Shown here piece by piece: positions 35,795 to 45,292 of a DNA stretch of 64,000 nt. How positions within the stretch are numbered: position 1 is the stretch's first letter; every line of letters starts with the position of its first letter. This DNA is from an uncultured Alphaproteobacteria bacterium (GTDB taxonomy: Bacteria > Pseudomonadota > Alphaproteobacteria > Rhizobiales > Beijerinckiaceae), in contig CALKHP010000050.1 in assembly GCA_937988775.1 (NCBI GenBank), positions 62,001 through 126,000 of the forward strand. The letters are read 5' to 3'. Under the pieces are notes generated by a model. It saw nothing but the letters and a program-made list of their open reading frames with translations, had not been told where the DNA came from and did no database searches. Both the position numbers and the translations under genes were made by a program.

Positions 35795-37030
35795 CTAACC
35801 CAAATCGGGGGTGACGTCAAACAAGCGCCGGTGCTCATGCACGGCGTAGCGGTCCGTCATGCCGGCAATATAGTCGGCAACGCACCGGGCATGACGCGCC
35901 CTGCCCGCCTCGCCGCTACGCTCGTCGGCGCTCAGACGCCACTCCTCGGGAAGCAGGTCCGGCTCGGCCATGAAACGCTCGAACAGGTCGCGCGTCACCT
36001 GCGCCGCATGGCGACGCGTCTCGACGACGCTGGCATGGCGATACATGTGCGGAAACAGGAAGCCCTTGATGCCGCGGTCGGCCTTGGCCATGGCGGCCGA
36101 GAAGCCGATCATCGGCATCCGCGCGCTGCGCACCGCATCGGCCGAACCGGGCGCGGCCGCCAGCAGCCGGCCCTGGCTCTCGCGAATGACATCCTCGACC
36201 AGCCGGGTGATGACCCGGCGGCCGAGCTCGTGAATGGCGCGGTGGCGCTCGAGCCCCGGCCAGCGCAGGTCGATCTCCTCGAGCAGCCCGTCGAGGAACG
36301 GCAACTCGCGCAGATCCGCCAGCTCGAACAGATGGGCGCGCAAGCCGTCGTCGATATCATGCGCATTATAGGCGATATCGTCGGAAATCGCCGCGACCTG
36401 TGCCTCGGCGCTGGCGAAACTGTCGAGCGCCAGCGGGCTCACCGCATCGAATTCAAGGATGGCGCGCGGCACGCCGTTGCGGCGATAGCGCTCGGTCGGC
36501 TGGCCGTCGGCATCGAGCAGCGGGCCGTTATGCTTGACCAGCCCCTCGATCGTCTCCCAGGTCAGGTTGAGCCCGTCATAGGCGGCATAGCGCCGCTCAA
36601 GCCGGGTGACGATGCGCAGCGCCTGCGCGTTGTGGTCGAAGCCGCCGACATCGTGCAGGCATGCGTCGAGCACCTCCTCGCCGGTATGGCCGAACGGCGT
36701 GTGGCCGAGATCATGCGCCAGCGCCAGCGCCTCGGACAGGTCCTCGTCGAGGCCGAGTGCGCGCGCGATCGAACGCGTGATCTGCGCCACCTCGATGGTG
36801 TGGGTCAGGCGGGTGCGGAAATGGTCGCCCTCGTCAGCGACGAACACCTGCGTCTTGTGCTTGAGGCGCCGGAAGGCCGACGAATGGATGATGCGGTCAC
36901 GGTCGCGCATGAAGGCGTTGCGCGTCGGCGAGGCATCCTCCGGGTGCAGGCGCCCGCGCGACTGGGCCGGATCGACCGCGTAAGGCGCACGCAACCGCTC
37001 CAGATAGGGAAACTCACCCGGCATCGTCAT
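35795..37030 (-). CDS. dgt: Deoxyguanosinetriphosphate triphosphohydrolase-like protein
   Basis: 411 residues. The HD-domain metal site is seen in RLTHTIEVAQI and ALAHDLGHTPFGHTGE, and RRLKHKTQVFVADEGDHFRT precedes it. It belongs to the shorter type 2 dGTPase subfamily and should cleave dNTPs to nucleoside plus triphosphate. First gene of the long leftward cluster ending at nlpD; diverges from erpA over a 110-bp gap. Confidence 0.93.
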   Translation of the reverse strand: MTMPGEFPYLERLRAPYAVDPAQSRGRLHPEDASPTRNAFMRDRDRIIHSSAFRRLKHKTQVFVADEGDHFRTRLTHTIEVAQITRSIARALGLDEDLSEALALAHDLGHTPFGHTGEEVLDACLHDVGGFDHNAQALRIVTRLERRYAAYDGLNLTWETIEGLVKHNGPLLDADGQPTERYRRNGVPRAILEFDAVSPLALDSFASAEAQVAAISDDIAYNAHDIDDGLRAHLFELADLRELPFLDGLLEEIDLRWPGLERHRAIHELGRRVITRLVEDVIRESQGRLLAAAPGSADAVRSARMPMIGFSAAMAKADRGIKGFLFPHMYRHASVVETRRHAAQVTRDLFERFMAEPDLLPEEWRLSADERSGEAGRARHARCVADYIAGMTDRYAVHEHRRLFDVTPDLG

Positions 37031-37140
37031 GTTGAAACCTCAAGCCCTCGCGCCTATGTGTTGGTATACTGCTCGATCGTTGCAAGACGCCAGATATTGC
37101 AAGATTGCCGAGATTTCGAGACAGCCGGGACATTCTCACC

Positions 37141-37485
37141 ATGAGCGCGACGACGGATGAGATTTCAGTGACGGTGAGCGCCAGCGCGGCGGAGCGCATC
37201 GGGCGCATCCTCACCGGCGAGCCCGAGGGCACCTTCTTCCGCGTCAGCGTCGAGGGCGGCGGCTGCTCCGGATTCCAATACAAGTTCGGCTTCGATTCGG
37301 AAGTTGCCGAGGACGATATCGTCATCCGCCGCGATGATGCCGCCGTGCTGATCGATCAGGTCTCGCTGCAATTCCTGCAAGGCTCCGAGATCGATTTCGT
37401 CGACGAGCTGATCGGCCAGTCGTTCAAGGTCGTCAACCCGAACGCCAAGGCATCCTGCGGCTGCGGCACCAGTTTCACGCTGTAG
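37141..37485 (+). CDS. erpA: Iron-sulfur cluster insertion protein ErpA (A-type carrier)
   Basis: 114 residues from ATG 37141; an upstream open start at 37105 is not conserved. The three cluster-binding Cys are in VEGGGCSGFQYKF and SCGCGTSFTL. A-type carriers deliver Fe-S clusters to apoproteins, with ErpA serving isoprenoid and respiratory enzymes in E. coli. Divergent from dgt, the standard arrangement in alphaproteobacteria. Repeats B4 and D1 follow. Confidence 0.94.
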   Translation: MSATTDEISVTVSASAAERIGRILTGEPEGTFFRVSVEGGGCSGFQYKFGFDSEVAEDDIVIRRDDAAVLIDQVSLQFLQGSEIDFVDELIGQSFKVVNPNAKASCGCGTSFTL

Positions 37486-37499
37486 AGGCTGGGCGCTTT

Positions 37500-37520
37500 G
37501 CCCCGGGCTTGACCCGGGAC
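37500..37520. repeat. Family B palindrome (B4)
   Basis: gccccgggcttgacccgggac, a single palindromic unit 15 bp after erpA. It may double as its terminator stem. Confidence 0.75.
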
Positions 37521-37568
37521 CCGCGGCAACTGCAACACCGACCAAGCTGCGAACTCAACCACTCTCAA

Positions 37569-37640
37569 CCCTCGTCCTGAGCTTGTCGAAGGACGTTCCA
37601 GAGGGCGCTGGAGCATGCTTCGACAAGCTCAGCATGAGGG
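37569..37640. repeat. Family D inverted repeat (D1)
   Basis: Two 23-bp arms (ccctcgtcctgagcttgtcg plus aag, and its near reverse complement ending agcatgaggg, two mismatches) separated by 26 bp. The junction is between the convergent erpA and malic enzyme genes. Confidence 0.82.
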
Positions 37641-37668
37641 CGCGATAAAAAGAGCACGGCCTCACCGC

Positions 37669-39951
37669 CTACGCCACGCCCTGCGCCTCGGCCACCGCGA
37701 CCGCCGTCATGTTGACCACGCCGCGCGTCGTCGTGGCCGGCGTCATGACATGCACCGGCTGCGCCGCGCCGATCAGGATCGGCCCGACCAGCAGCGCGTC
37801 GGCCACCACCTTGATGAGCTGATAGGCGATATTGGCCGAATCGAGGTTCGGCATGATCAGGATGTTGGCCACCCCGGTCAGGCGCGAGCCGGGCAGGATA
37901 CGCTCGCGGATCAGCTCGCTCAGCGCCGTCGTCGCCTGCATCTCGCCATCGACCTCGAGATTGGGCGCCAATTCGCGCAGGATGGCGAGCGCCTTGCGCA
38001 TCTTGAGCGGGCTCGTCAGATCGGCCGAACCGAAATCCGAATGCGAGATCAGTGCGATCTTCGGCTCAAGACCGAAGCGCGAGACATGGGCCGCGCAATG
38101 CACGGCAAGCTCGGCGATCTCCTCCGCCGTCGGGTCCTCGCGCACATGCGTGTCGGCGATGAAGTAATTGCCCTTCGAGGTGATCATCAGGCTCATCGCC
38201 GCGAGATCCTGCACGCCGGGCTTCAGGCCGATCACGTCGCGGATATAGTGCAGCCGCGATTGAAAGCGGCCTTCGAGCCCGCATAGCATCGCGTCGGCAT
38301 CGCCGCGCCGCACGGCAACCGCCGCGATCACCGTCGCGTTGGTGCGCACCAGCGTGCGGGCCAGTTCCGGCGTCACGCCATGGCGGCCGGCAACCTCCGA
38401 ATAGGTCGCGACATAATCGCGGTAGCGCGGATCGTCTTCCGGGTTGATCAGGTCGAAATCCCGGCCGGCCTGCAAATCGAGGCCGAAGCGCTGGATACGC
38501 GTCTCGATCACCGCCGGGCGGCCAATCAGGATCGGCCTCGCGATGCCCTCCTCGAGCACGACCTGCACGGCGCGCAGCACGCGCTCGTCCTCGCCCTCGG
38601 CATAGACGACGCGCTTCGGGCTCGCCTTGGCGGCGTTGAACAGCGGCCGCATGATGAAACCGGAGCGGAACACGAAGCGGCTGAGCTTTTCCTCGTAAGC
38701 CGCGAAATCCTCGATCGGCCGCTTGGCGACGCCCGATTCCATGGCGGCGCGCGCCACCGCCGGTGCGATGCGCAGGATCAGGCGCGGATCGAACGGGCTC
38801 GGGATCAGCGACTCCGCACCAAAGGTGCGCGTTTCCCCGCCATAGGCGCGCGACACGACATCGGAAGGCGCCTCATGCGCCAGCCGCGCGATGGCGCGCA
38901 CCGCCGCCTGCTTCATCTCCTCGTTGATCACCGTCGCCTCAACGTCGAGCGCGCCACGGAAGATGTAAGGAAAGCACAGGACGTTGTTGACCTGATTGGG
39001 ATAATCGGAACGGCCGGTGCAAATCATCGCGTCGGGGCGCTCGGCCTTGGCGAGGTCCGGCATGATCTCCGGATTCGGGTTGGCGAGCGCCAGGATCAGC
39101 GGCGACGGCGCCATTTTCTGCAGGAGCTCCGGCTTGAGGACGCCGGCGGCCGACAGGCCGAGGAAGATATCGGCACCCTCGATGACCTCGGCCAGCGTGC
39201 GCTTGTCGGTCTGGCGCGCATAGGCGGCTTTCCAGCGGTCCATGAGCTGGTTGCGGCCAGCATGCACGACGCCCTCGATATCGGTGACCCAGATATTCTC
39301 GCGTGGCAGGCCGAGGCTGACGAGCTGGTTGAGGCAGGCGAGCGCCGCGGCGCCCGCGCCCGAAGCGACCAGCTTCACCTCGTCGATCTTCTTGCCGGAG
39401 AGTTCGAGCGCGTTCATGACCGCCGCGCCGACGATGATCGCCGTGCCGTGCTGGTCATCATGGAATACCGGGATGCTCATGCGCTCCCGGCACTGCGCCT
39501 CGATCTCGAAACACTCGGGCGCCTTGATATCCTCGAGATTGATGCCGCCGAAGGTCGGCTCCATGGCGCAGATGATCTCGACCAGCTGCTCGACGCGCTT
39601 CTCGTTCAGCTCGATATCGAAACAGTCGATGCCGGCGAATTTCTTGAACAGCACCGCCTTGCCTTCCATCACCGGCTTGGACGCGAGCGGGCCGATATCG
39701 CCGAGGCCGAGCACCGCCGTGCCGTTGGTGATCACCGCGACGAGGTTCTGGCGCGCGGTCATCGTCGCCGCCTCGGCCTCGTCGGCGACGATCGCCTCGC
39801 AGGCGGCCGCCACGCCCGGCGAATAGGCCAATGCCAGATCGCGCTGGTTTCCCAAAGGCTTGGTTGGCTGAATTTCAAGCTTTCCGGGCCTGGGGTTGCG
39901 ATGGTAGAGAAGCGCGTCCGTCTTCAAGTCCTGAGAAACCGGATCGGTCAT
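37669..39951 (-). CDS. maeB: NADP-dependent malic enzyme with phosphotransacetylase-like C-terminal domain
   Basis: 760 residues, the usual length of the two-domain MaeB. The N-terminal half has the malic enzyme core (AYSPGVAAACEAI, SIPVFHDDQHGTAII) and the NAD(P)-binding segment (VASGAGAAALACLN). The C-terminal 320 residues from about 440 resemble phosphate acetyltransferase but are thought to be regulatory. It oxidatively decarboxylates malate to pyruvate. The ATG at 39951 has a GGGGGAAT ribosome site. Diverges from the first GT4 gene. Confidence 0.95.
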   Translation of the reverse strand: MTDPVSQDLKTDALLYHRNPRPGKLEIQPTKPLGNQRDLALAYSPGVAAACEAIVADEAEAATMTARQNLVAVITNGTAVLGLGDIGPLASKPVMEGKAVLFKKFAGIDCFDIELNEKRVEQLVEIICAMEPTFGGINLEDIKAPECFEIEAQCRERMSIPVFHDDQHGTAIIVGAAVMNALELSGKKIDEVKLVASGAGAAALACLNQLVSLGLPRENIWVTDIEGVVHAGRNQLMDRWKAAYARQTDKRTLAEVIEGADIFLGLSAAGVLKPELLQKMAPSPLILALANPNPEIMPDLAKAERPDAMICTGRSDYPNQVNNVLCFPYIFRGALDVEATVINEEMKQAAVRAIARLAHEAPSDVVSRAYGGETRTFGAESLIPSPFDPRLILRIAPAVARAAMESGVAKRPIEDFAAYEEKLSRFVFRSGFIMRPLFNAAKASPKRVVYAEGEDERVLRAVQVVLEEGIARPILIGRPAVIETRIQRFGLDLQAGRDFDLINPEDDPRYRDYVATYSEVAGRHGVTPELARTLVRTNATVIAAVAVRRGDADAMLCGLEGRFQSRLHYIRDVIGLKPGVQDLAAMSLMITSKGNYFIADTHVREDPTAEEIAELAVHCAAHVSRFGLEPKIALISHSDFGSADLTSPLKMRKALAILRELAPNLEVDGEMQATTALSELIRERILPGSRLTGVANILIMPNLDSANIAYQLIKVVADALLVGPILIGAAQPVHVMTPATTTRGVVNMTAVAVAEAQGVA

Positions 39952-40053
39952 GATTCCCCCTGTCGGCACCGCCCCGCGCGGCAATAGCGTCGCTTCCGCG
40001 TGCCCGAATTCGCACCGTCAGGCAATAGCGGGATTGCCCCTGCCCGGCCCGGC

Positions 40054-41139
40054 ATGAGAATTTGCTTCGTCATGCCGCGCAACATGTCGTTCAGCCCGGC
40101 AACCGCGACCTCCATTGACCTCTGCGTGCGCGACCTCGCGCAGTTCAGCCGCTATCGCGATCAGGTCGAGGTGCTCGGCGAGCCGGTCGCCGATCCGTTC
40201 CCCGATATGCGCTTCCACAGCGTAGCGCGTCCAGCCTCCATGGGGCAATTCCGCTATGCACGCCGCCTCGCCGCGGCGCTGCGCCAGCGCGCGCCGGATG
40301 TCATCGTCGTCGAGCAGCATCCGGGCAGCGCGGCGATCATCAGCCGCTGCCTGCCCGACATCCCGGTCGTGCTGCATCGCCACGGCATGACGCAGGATTA
40401 CAGCAAGCCATGGCAGCGCTGGCGCTACGGCCGGCTCTATGGCCGCGCGGCGCGCATCGTCTGCGTCAGCGAATCGCTCGGCCGTTACGTGCGCGCGACC
40501 TTCCCCGCCTTGGCGGAGCGCATCGCGGTGGTGCCGAACGGCATCGACACCACGCTGTGGCAGCCGGCGCCCAAGGAGAAGCTGATCGCCTTTGCCGGGC
40601 GCGCCGTCTCCGAGAAGGGCGTGATCGAGATGAGCGGCGCGCTTCGCGACCTGCTCGCCCGCCACCCGGATTGGCGCGCCGCGCTGCTGCTCGCGGCGGC
40701 AAAACGCGACGCGCCGGTTCTCGCCGGCATGAAGGCGGCGCTCGCGCCCGTCATGAGCGCCATCGACTGGCATGAGAACGCCCCGCTCGATCAGGTGAGC
40801 GATGTCTTCGGCCGCGCCAGCATCGTGCTGGTGCCCTCGATCGTTCGCGAAGGCTTTGGCCGCACGGCGCTCGAAGCCCATGCCGCCGGCGCGGCGCTGG
40901 TCTCGTCCGGCGCCGGCGCGCTGCGCGAGGTCAGCGGCGACGCCGCGCTCTATCTCGACACGGTATCGGAAGCGGCCATCGCGCGCGCCACGGAAAGCCT
41001 GATCGCGGCGCCGGACGAACTGGCGCGCTTGCAGGCGCTGTCCGTCGCCCGTGCCCAAATGCACGACATCCGAACCTGCGCCGCGCGCTTCGATGCGGTG
41101 TGCGAATCGGTCGTCGCCACACAGCTTGGTGGCCCTTAG
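40054..41139 (+). CDS. Glycosyltransferase family 4 (GT4), copy 1
   Basis: 361 residues. The N-terminus reads MRICFVMPRNMSFSPATATS, the mid region VSESLGRYVR and VVPNGIDTTLWQP, and the C-terminal Rossmann half EGFGRTALEAHAAGAALVSS, which holds the GT4 EX7E site. Donor and acceptor are unknown. Its N-terminus is clearly paralogous to the GT4 at 42200-43303 (shared VMPR-MSF-P and SIDLC and SRYR). An upstream start at 40000 is possible. Its TAG overlaps the stop of the convergent GT8 gene. Confidence 0.88.
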   Translation: MRICFVMPRNMSFSPATATSIDLCVRDLAQFSRYRDQVEVLGEPVADPFPDMRFHSVARPASMGQFRYARRLAAALRQRAPDVIVVEQHPGSAAIISRCLPDIPVVLHRHGMTQDYSKPWQRWRYGRLYGRAARIVCVSESLGRYVRATFPALAERIAVVPNGIDTTLWQPAPKEKLIAFAGRAVSEKGVIEMSGALRDLLARHPDWRAALLLAAAKRDAPVLAGMKAALAPVMSAIDWHENAPLDQVSDVFGRASIVLVPSIVREGFGRTALEAHAAGAALVSSGAGALREVSGDAALYLDTVSEAAIARATESLIAAPDELARLQALSVARAQMHDIRTCAARFDAVCESVVATQLGGP

Positions 41140-42194
41140 ATTTCGCGCACCTTGTTGCCCTTGAGCGCCGCCAGGGCGGCCGGATCGATCGCGGTCAGCC
41201 CGGCGCGCACGTCGAGATAGCGGCCCTCGTCAAGCGCCTGCGAAACATGGGCGATGGTCAGGTCGCGATACTGCCGGCGCCGCTTGTTCTCGCGTTCGAA
41301 GCGCTGGCCGACGAGCGGGAACCAGCGCAGCGCCTGCCGGGTGCGCCATTTGGCGAAGCGTTTGTAATGGTCGCGCCGACGCGCCTTGAGCACGAAATCC
41401 GGCCATGAAGCGCCCTGGAAACGGTCGCCGAAATCGGCGACATGCTCGTGTCCCCAGGTGAAGACCAGGTCGTGCCACGGCTTGAAATTATCGACATAGT
41501 GGAAGATGCGCGCGTCGATGAGCTGTTCCAGCCCGAAGCCGGACCACAGAAGTTGGAAGTTCCAGCGCGGCGACAGTTCCGCCCATTCGCCCTGGAAGAT
41601 GTAGTTGAGCGTATCCTGGTCCATGCCGGTCATGCGCGCGCCGTGACGCGCGATATAGCCCGCCATCAGTCCGCGCATGTCGCGCGCGCGCCACGCATCG
41701 AGATCGGCGAGCAGCACGCCGGAATTGAAGTAATGCCCGCCGTTGCTAATTTCGACCGAGGCAAGGTAGTCGTGCCAGCGCTGCTGTAGTTCGGCCGATG
41801 GCTGCTTGACGAAGTTGCAATCCTGCACCGCTGCGAGCGGCGCACCGCCGAGATCGAGATCGAACAGGGCCGAGACCGGCCCCCACACCGAGATATCGCA
41901 ATCAAGATAGAGCGCGCGCTTGTAACGCTCATCGAGCAACTGCCCCATGAACAGCCGGTTATAGGCGGCGCGCGAAATCCGCGTCGTGAACTGGGTGTTG
42001 GCCGGGATCAGCGCATCCATGTCGATGACGCGAACCTCGAACGGCCGCTTGCCGGCAGGCACCTTGGCCTGCTTGCTTTCGAGGAACAGCACGACATCGA
42101 AATTGCGCCCCTCCTCCGCCGCCAGTTGCCGACAGAGGATATCCGCGACGGGAAAATAATTGTCGTCGCAGAACACGCACACGGCGTTCGCCAT
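41136..42194 (-). CDS. Glycosyltransferase family 8 (GT8)
   Basis: 352 residues from ATG 42194; an upstream TTG (42203) would overlap the GT4 stop as TTGA. The DxD motif is in LYLDCDISVWGP, with YFNSGVLLADLDAWR and MDQDTLNYIFQGEW, all GT8 signatures as in LgtC-type galactosyltransferases. A C-terminal basic segment (KARRRDHYKRFAKWRTR) may touch the membrane. Probably cotranscribed with the GT4 gene upstream and with aspS. The product is likely a surface glycan, perhaps LPS core, but this is inference. Confidence 0.88.
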   Translation of the reverse strand: MANAVCVFCDDNYFPVADILCRQLAAEEGRNFDVVLFLESKQAKVPAGKRPFEVRVIDMDALIPANTQFTTRISRAAYNRLFMGQLLDERYKRALYLDCDISVWGPVSALFDLDLGGAPLAAVQDCNFVKQPSAELQQRWHDYLASVEISNGGHYFNSGVLLADLDAWRARDMRGLMAGYIARHGARMTGMDQDTLNYIFQGEWAELSPRWNFQLLWSGFGLEQLIDARIFHYVDNFKPWHDLVFTWGHEHVADFGDRFQGASWPDFVLKARRRDHYKRFAKWRTRQALRWFPLVGQRFERENKRRRQYRDLTIAHVSQALDEGRYLDVRAGLTAIDPAALAALKGNKVREI

Positions 42195-42199
42195 AGTCG

Positions 42200-43303
42200 T
42201 CAAGCCTTTCGCTGGGCGAGAACATCGTCATAGACGGCATCGAGCCGCCCGCTGACGGTCGCAAGATCGAATTGCCGGGCGCGCTCCAGCCCGGCTGCCG
42301 CAAGCCGCGCGCGCGCCGCGGCGTCGCGGATCAGCGCCTCGATCGCGCTCGTCAGGTGCGGCACATCGACTTTCGGCAGGAAGCAGGCCGCCTCGCCGCT
42401 GACCTCGCGCAAGCCCCCGGTGCCGGAGGAAATCAGCGCCGCGCCGCCGGCATGAGCCTCGAGCGCCGTGCGGCCATAAGGCTCTGGCCAGACCGAAGGC
42501 ACCAGCGCGATCGCGGCCGTCTCGTTGGCGCGCTTGATCTCGGCAAACGGCCGCTGCCAGCGTAGCGCGATGCGATCCGGCGTCTCGGCAACCAGCGCTT
42601 CGATGCCGGCGCTGAACGCCTGTTCCGCCTGGCGCTCGCTCAGGATGACGAGGCCGCGCCAGTCATGGTGGCGCGCCAGCACGCCCTGCATCGCGCTCAC
42701 CGCCTCGCGCACGCCCTTGGCGGGTGCGGCGCGCCCCACCAGCAACACGATGTTCTCGCGAGCCGGTTCGGGCCGCCACGCGCCGATGTCGAGCCCGTTA
42801 TGCACCGTCACCGTGGCGGTGATTTCGGGATAGTCGCGCGCGAGCGTTTCGCGCACCGCATCGCTGACGCAGATCAGCCGCGCGAAACGCTGCATCTGCC
42901 TGAGCCGCGCGCGATGCGACCGGCCGGCCTTAGCCTTCAGGAAATTATGCGCATGCAGCAGCACCGGCACGCCGGGCAACAGCCTTGCCAGCCACGCCGC
43001 CGTCGGCAGGTGCTGGTGCACCACGACGAGCGCGGGCCTTGCCCGGCTCAGCCGCTGGCGCAGCCAGATCAGGCGCATGATATGCGAGCGCGCGAGGCGG
43101 CCCGGAATCAAGTCGACACCAAGCCCCTCATAAGGCTGCGCCAGTTCATCCGCGAACACCGTCGTCGTGGCACGGTAGCGGCTGTGGCGGATGAAATCAT
43201 GCGCGCACAGGTCGATCGAGGAGGCGCGGCCCGGCCCGAACGACATGCCGCGCGGCATGACGACGGCGATGCGCGGCGTATCCGTCGCGCCGCCGGGGTT
43301 CAT
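42200..43303 (-). CDS. Glycosyltransferase family 4 (GT4), copy 2
   Basis: 367 residues from the ATG at 43303, which overlaps the aspS stop as ATGA. N-terminus IAVVMPRGMSFGPGRASSID parallels the first GT4. The C-terminal EPYGRTALEAHAGGAALISS holds the EX7E motif, and VLLVGRAAPAKGVREAV is the nucleotide-binding lid region. The reaction is unknown. Coupling to aspS is likely a matter of position only. The GT8 gene follows 5 bp after its stop. Confidence 0.88.
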   Translation of the reverse strand: MNPGGATDTPRIAVVMPRGMSFGPGRASSIDLCAHDFIRHSRYRATTTVFADELAQPYEGLGVDLIPGRLARSHIMRLIWLRQRLSRARPALVVVHQHLPTAAWLARLLPGVPVLLHAHNFLKAKAGRSHRARLRQMQRFARLICVSDAVRETLARDYPEITATVTVHNGLDIGAWRPEPARENIVLLVGRAAPAKGVREAVSAMQGVLARHHDWRGLVILSERQAEQAFSAGIEALVAETPDRIALRWQRPFAEIKRANETAAIALVPSVWPEPYGRTALEAHAGGAALISSGTGGLREVSGEAACFLPKVDVPHLTSAIEALIRDAAARARLAAAGLERARQFDLATVSGRLDAVYDDVLAQRKA

Positions 43304-45069
43304 TTCTGTGGCGGATTGAGGCGAATATGCAATTCGCGCAGCTGCTTGGTCGAGGGTTCGGACGGCGCGCCCATCAGCACGTCGAGCGCCTGCTGGTTCA
43401 TCGGGAACAGCGATATCTCGCGCAGGTTGGTCGCATCGCACAGCAGCATGACGATGCGGTCGACGCCGGCCGCCATGCCGCCATGGGGCGGCGCGCCATA
43501 CTGGAAGGCGCGATACATGCCGCCGAAGCGCTCGATCACCGTCTCCTCGCCATAGCCGGCGATCTCGAACGCCTTGACCATGGCCTCGGGGCGATGGTTG
43601 CGGATGCCACCCGACGCCAGTTCGAAACCGTTGCAGGCGATATCGTACTGGAACGCCTTGAGCTTGAGCGGGTCGCCGCTGTTCAGCGCCTCGAGCCCGC
43701 CCTGCGGCATTGAGAACGGGTTGTGCGAGAAGTCGACCTTCTTCTCGTCATCGTTCCACTCATACATCGGGAAATCGACGATCCAGGCGAATTCGAACCG
43801 GTTCTCGTCGACCAGCTTGAGGTCGAAGCCGACCTTGTTACGGGCGCTGCCTGCAAACCTTGCGAACTTGTCCGGATCGCCGGCCACGAAGAAGCAGGCA
43901 TCGCCGTCCTTGAGGCCAAGCTGGCCGGCAATGGCGGCGTTGCGTTCGGCGCCGATATTGTTGGCGATCGGACCGGCCGCCGCGCCCTCGCGCCAGAACA
44001 TATAGCCGAGGCCGGGCTGGCCCTCGCCCTGCGCCCACGAGTTCATGCGGTCGCAGAAGGCGCGTGAGCCGCCGCCCGGCGCTGGAATGGCCCAGACCTG
44101 GCATTTGGCATCCTCGAGGATGCGCGCGAACACCTTGAAGCCGGAGCCGCGGAAATGCTCCGAAACGTCCTGCATCTCGATCGGGTTGCGCAGGTCCGGC
44201 TTGTCGGAACCGTATTTGCGCATCGCCTCGGCATAGGGAATGCGCGGCCATTTCTGCGTCACGGGGCGGCCGCCGCCGAATTCCTCGAACACGCCGGTGA
44301 TCACCGGCTCCATCGCCGCGAACACGTCTTCCTGCTCGACGAAGCTCATTTCGAGGTCGAGCTGGTAGAACTCGCCAGGCAGCCGGTCGGCGCGCGGGTC
44401 CTCATCGCGAAAACATGGCGCGATCTGGAAGTAGCGGTCGAACCCCGCCATCATGATCAGCTGCTTGTACTGCTGCGGCGCCTGCGGCAGCGCGTAGAAC
44501 TTGCCCGGATGCAGCCGCGAGGGAACCAGGAAATCGCGCGCGCCTTCGGGCGAGGAAGCGGTCAGGATCGGCGTCTGGAACTCGAAGAAACCCTTGTCCT
44601 TCATGCGCCGGCGCATGCTGTCGATCACCGCGCCGCGCGTCATCAGGTTGTTGTGCAGCTTCTCGCGACGCAGGTCGAGGAAGCGGTATTTCAGCCGCGT
44701 CTCTTCCGGATAGTCCTGATCGCCGAACACCGGCAGCGGCAGTTCGGCCGCCGGGCCAAGCACTTCAAGCTCGGTCACGAACAGTTCGATCGCGCCGGTC
44801 GGAAGGTTGGCGTTCTCGGTGCCGGCCGGGCGCTGGCGCACCTTGCCATCGACGCGCACCACCCATTCCGAGCGCACCTTCTCGGCATCGCCGAAAGCGG
44901 GGCTGTCGGGATCGACGACGATCTGCGTCAGCCCGTAATGGTCGCGCAGGTCGATGAACAGCACGCCGCCATGGTCACGGATGCGGTGGCACCAGCCGGA
45001 AAGCCGCGCCTCCTGCCCTATATGGCTGTCGCGGAGTTCTCCGCAGGTTTGTGAACGGTAGCGATGCAT
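43300..45069 (-). CDS. aspS: Aspartate-tRNA ligase
   Basis: 589 residues. The N-terminal OB anticodon domain (LSGWCHRIRDHGGVLFIDLR), class II motif 2 (FRDEDPRADRLPGEFYQLD) and motif 3 (GGMAAGVDRIVMLLCD) are complete, as is the GAD insertion domain of bacterial AspRS. Alphaproteobacterial enzymes are often non-discriminating (AspRS2-like) when no asparaginyl-tRNA synthetase is present; this cannot be told from the window. Transcribed away from the GST gene and coupled to the downstream GT4. Confidence 0.97.
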   Translation of the reverse strand: MHRYRSQTCGELRDSHIGQEARLSGWCHRIRDHGGVLFIDLRDHYGLTQIVVDPDSPAFGDAEKVRSEWVVRVDGKVRQRPAGTENANLPTGAIELFVTELEVLGPAAELPLPVFGDQDYPEETRLKYRFLDLRREKLHNNLMTRGAVIDSMRRRMKDKGFFEFQTPILTASSPEGARDFLVPSRLHPGKFYALPQAPQQYKQLIMMAGFDRYFQIAPCFRDEDPRADRLPGEFYQLDLEMSFVEQEDVFAAMEPVITGVFEEFGGGRPVTQKWPRIPYAEAMRKYGSDKPDLRNPIEMQDVSEHFRGSGFKVFARILEDAKCQVWAIPAPGGGSRAFCDRMNSWAQGEGQPGLGYMFWREGAAAGPIANNIGAERNAAIAGQLGLKDGDACFFVAGDPDKFARFAGSARNKVGFDLKLVDENRFEFAWIVDFPMYEWNDDEKKVDFSHNPFSMPQGGLEALNSGDPLKLKAFQYDIACNGFELASGGIRNHRPEAMVKAFEIAGYGEETVIERFGGMYRAFQYGAPPHGGMAAGVDRIVMLLCDATNLREISLFPMNQQALDVLMGAPSEPSTKQLRELHIRLNPPQK

Positions 45070-45292
45070 GACTGGACCGGAATAAACGCGGCGCGCCTCC
45101 GTGATGAAGGCGACGCCTGATTTCGACAGGCCGGAGAAGCCTTGCCCGAGGCCGGTTTGTCAAGGCGCATGCGCATCCGCCTTCAACCAAATACGGCTAT
45201 TTCGAGGATGGCCGAAGCGCCATCAGACGCCTATTGTCGGGAAAATCGCCAGCCTCTGCCACAGCAGCCGCCACATTCCGAGGAAACGCCGC

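Noticed and set aside
41136..43303. Glycosyltransferase group as a foreign island
   Set aside because: GC content and codon use look like the neighbours, and there are no mobile-element remnants, so recent transfer is not supported.
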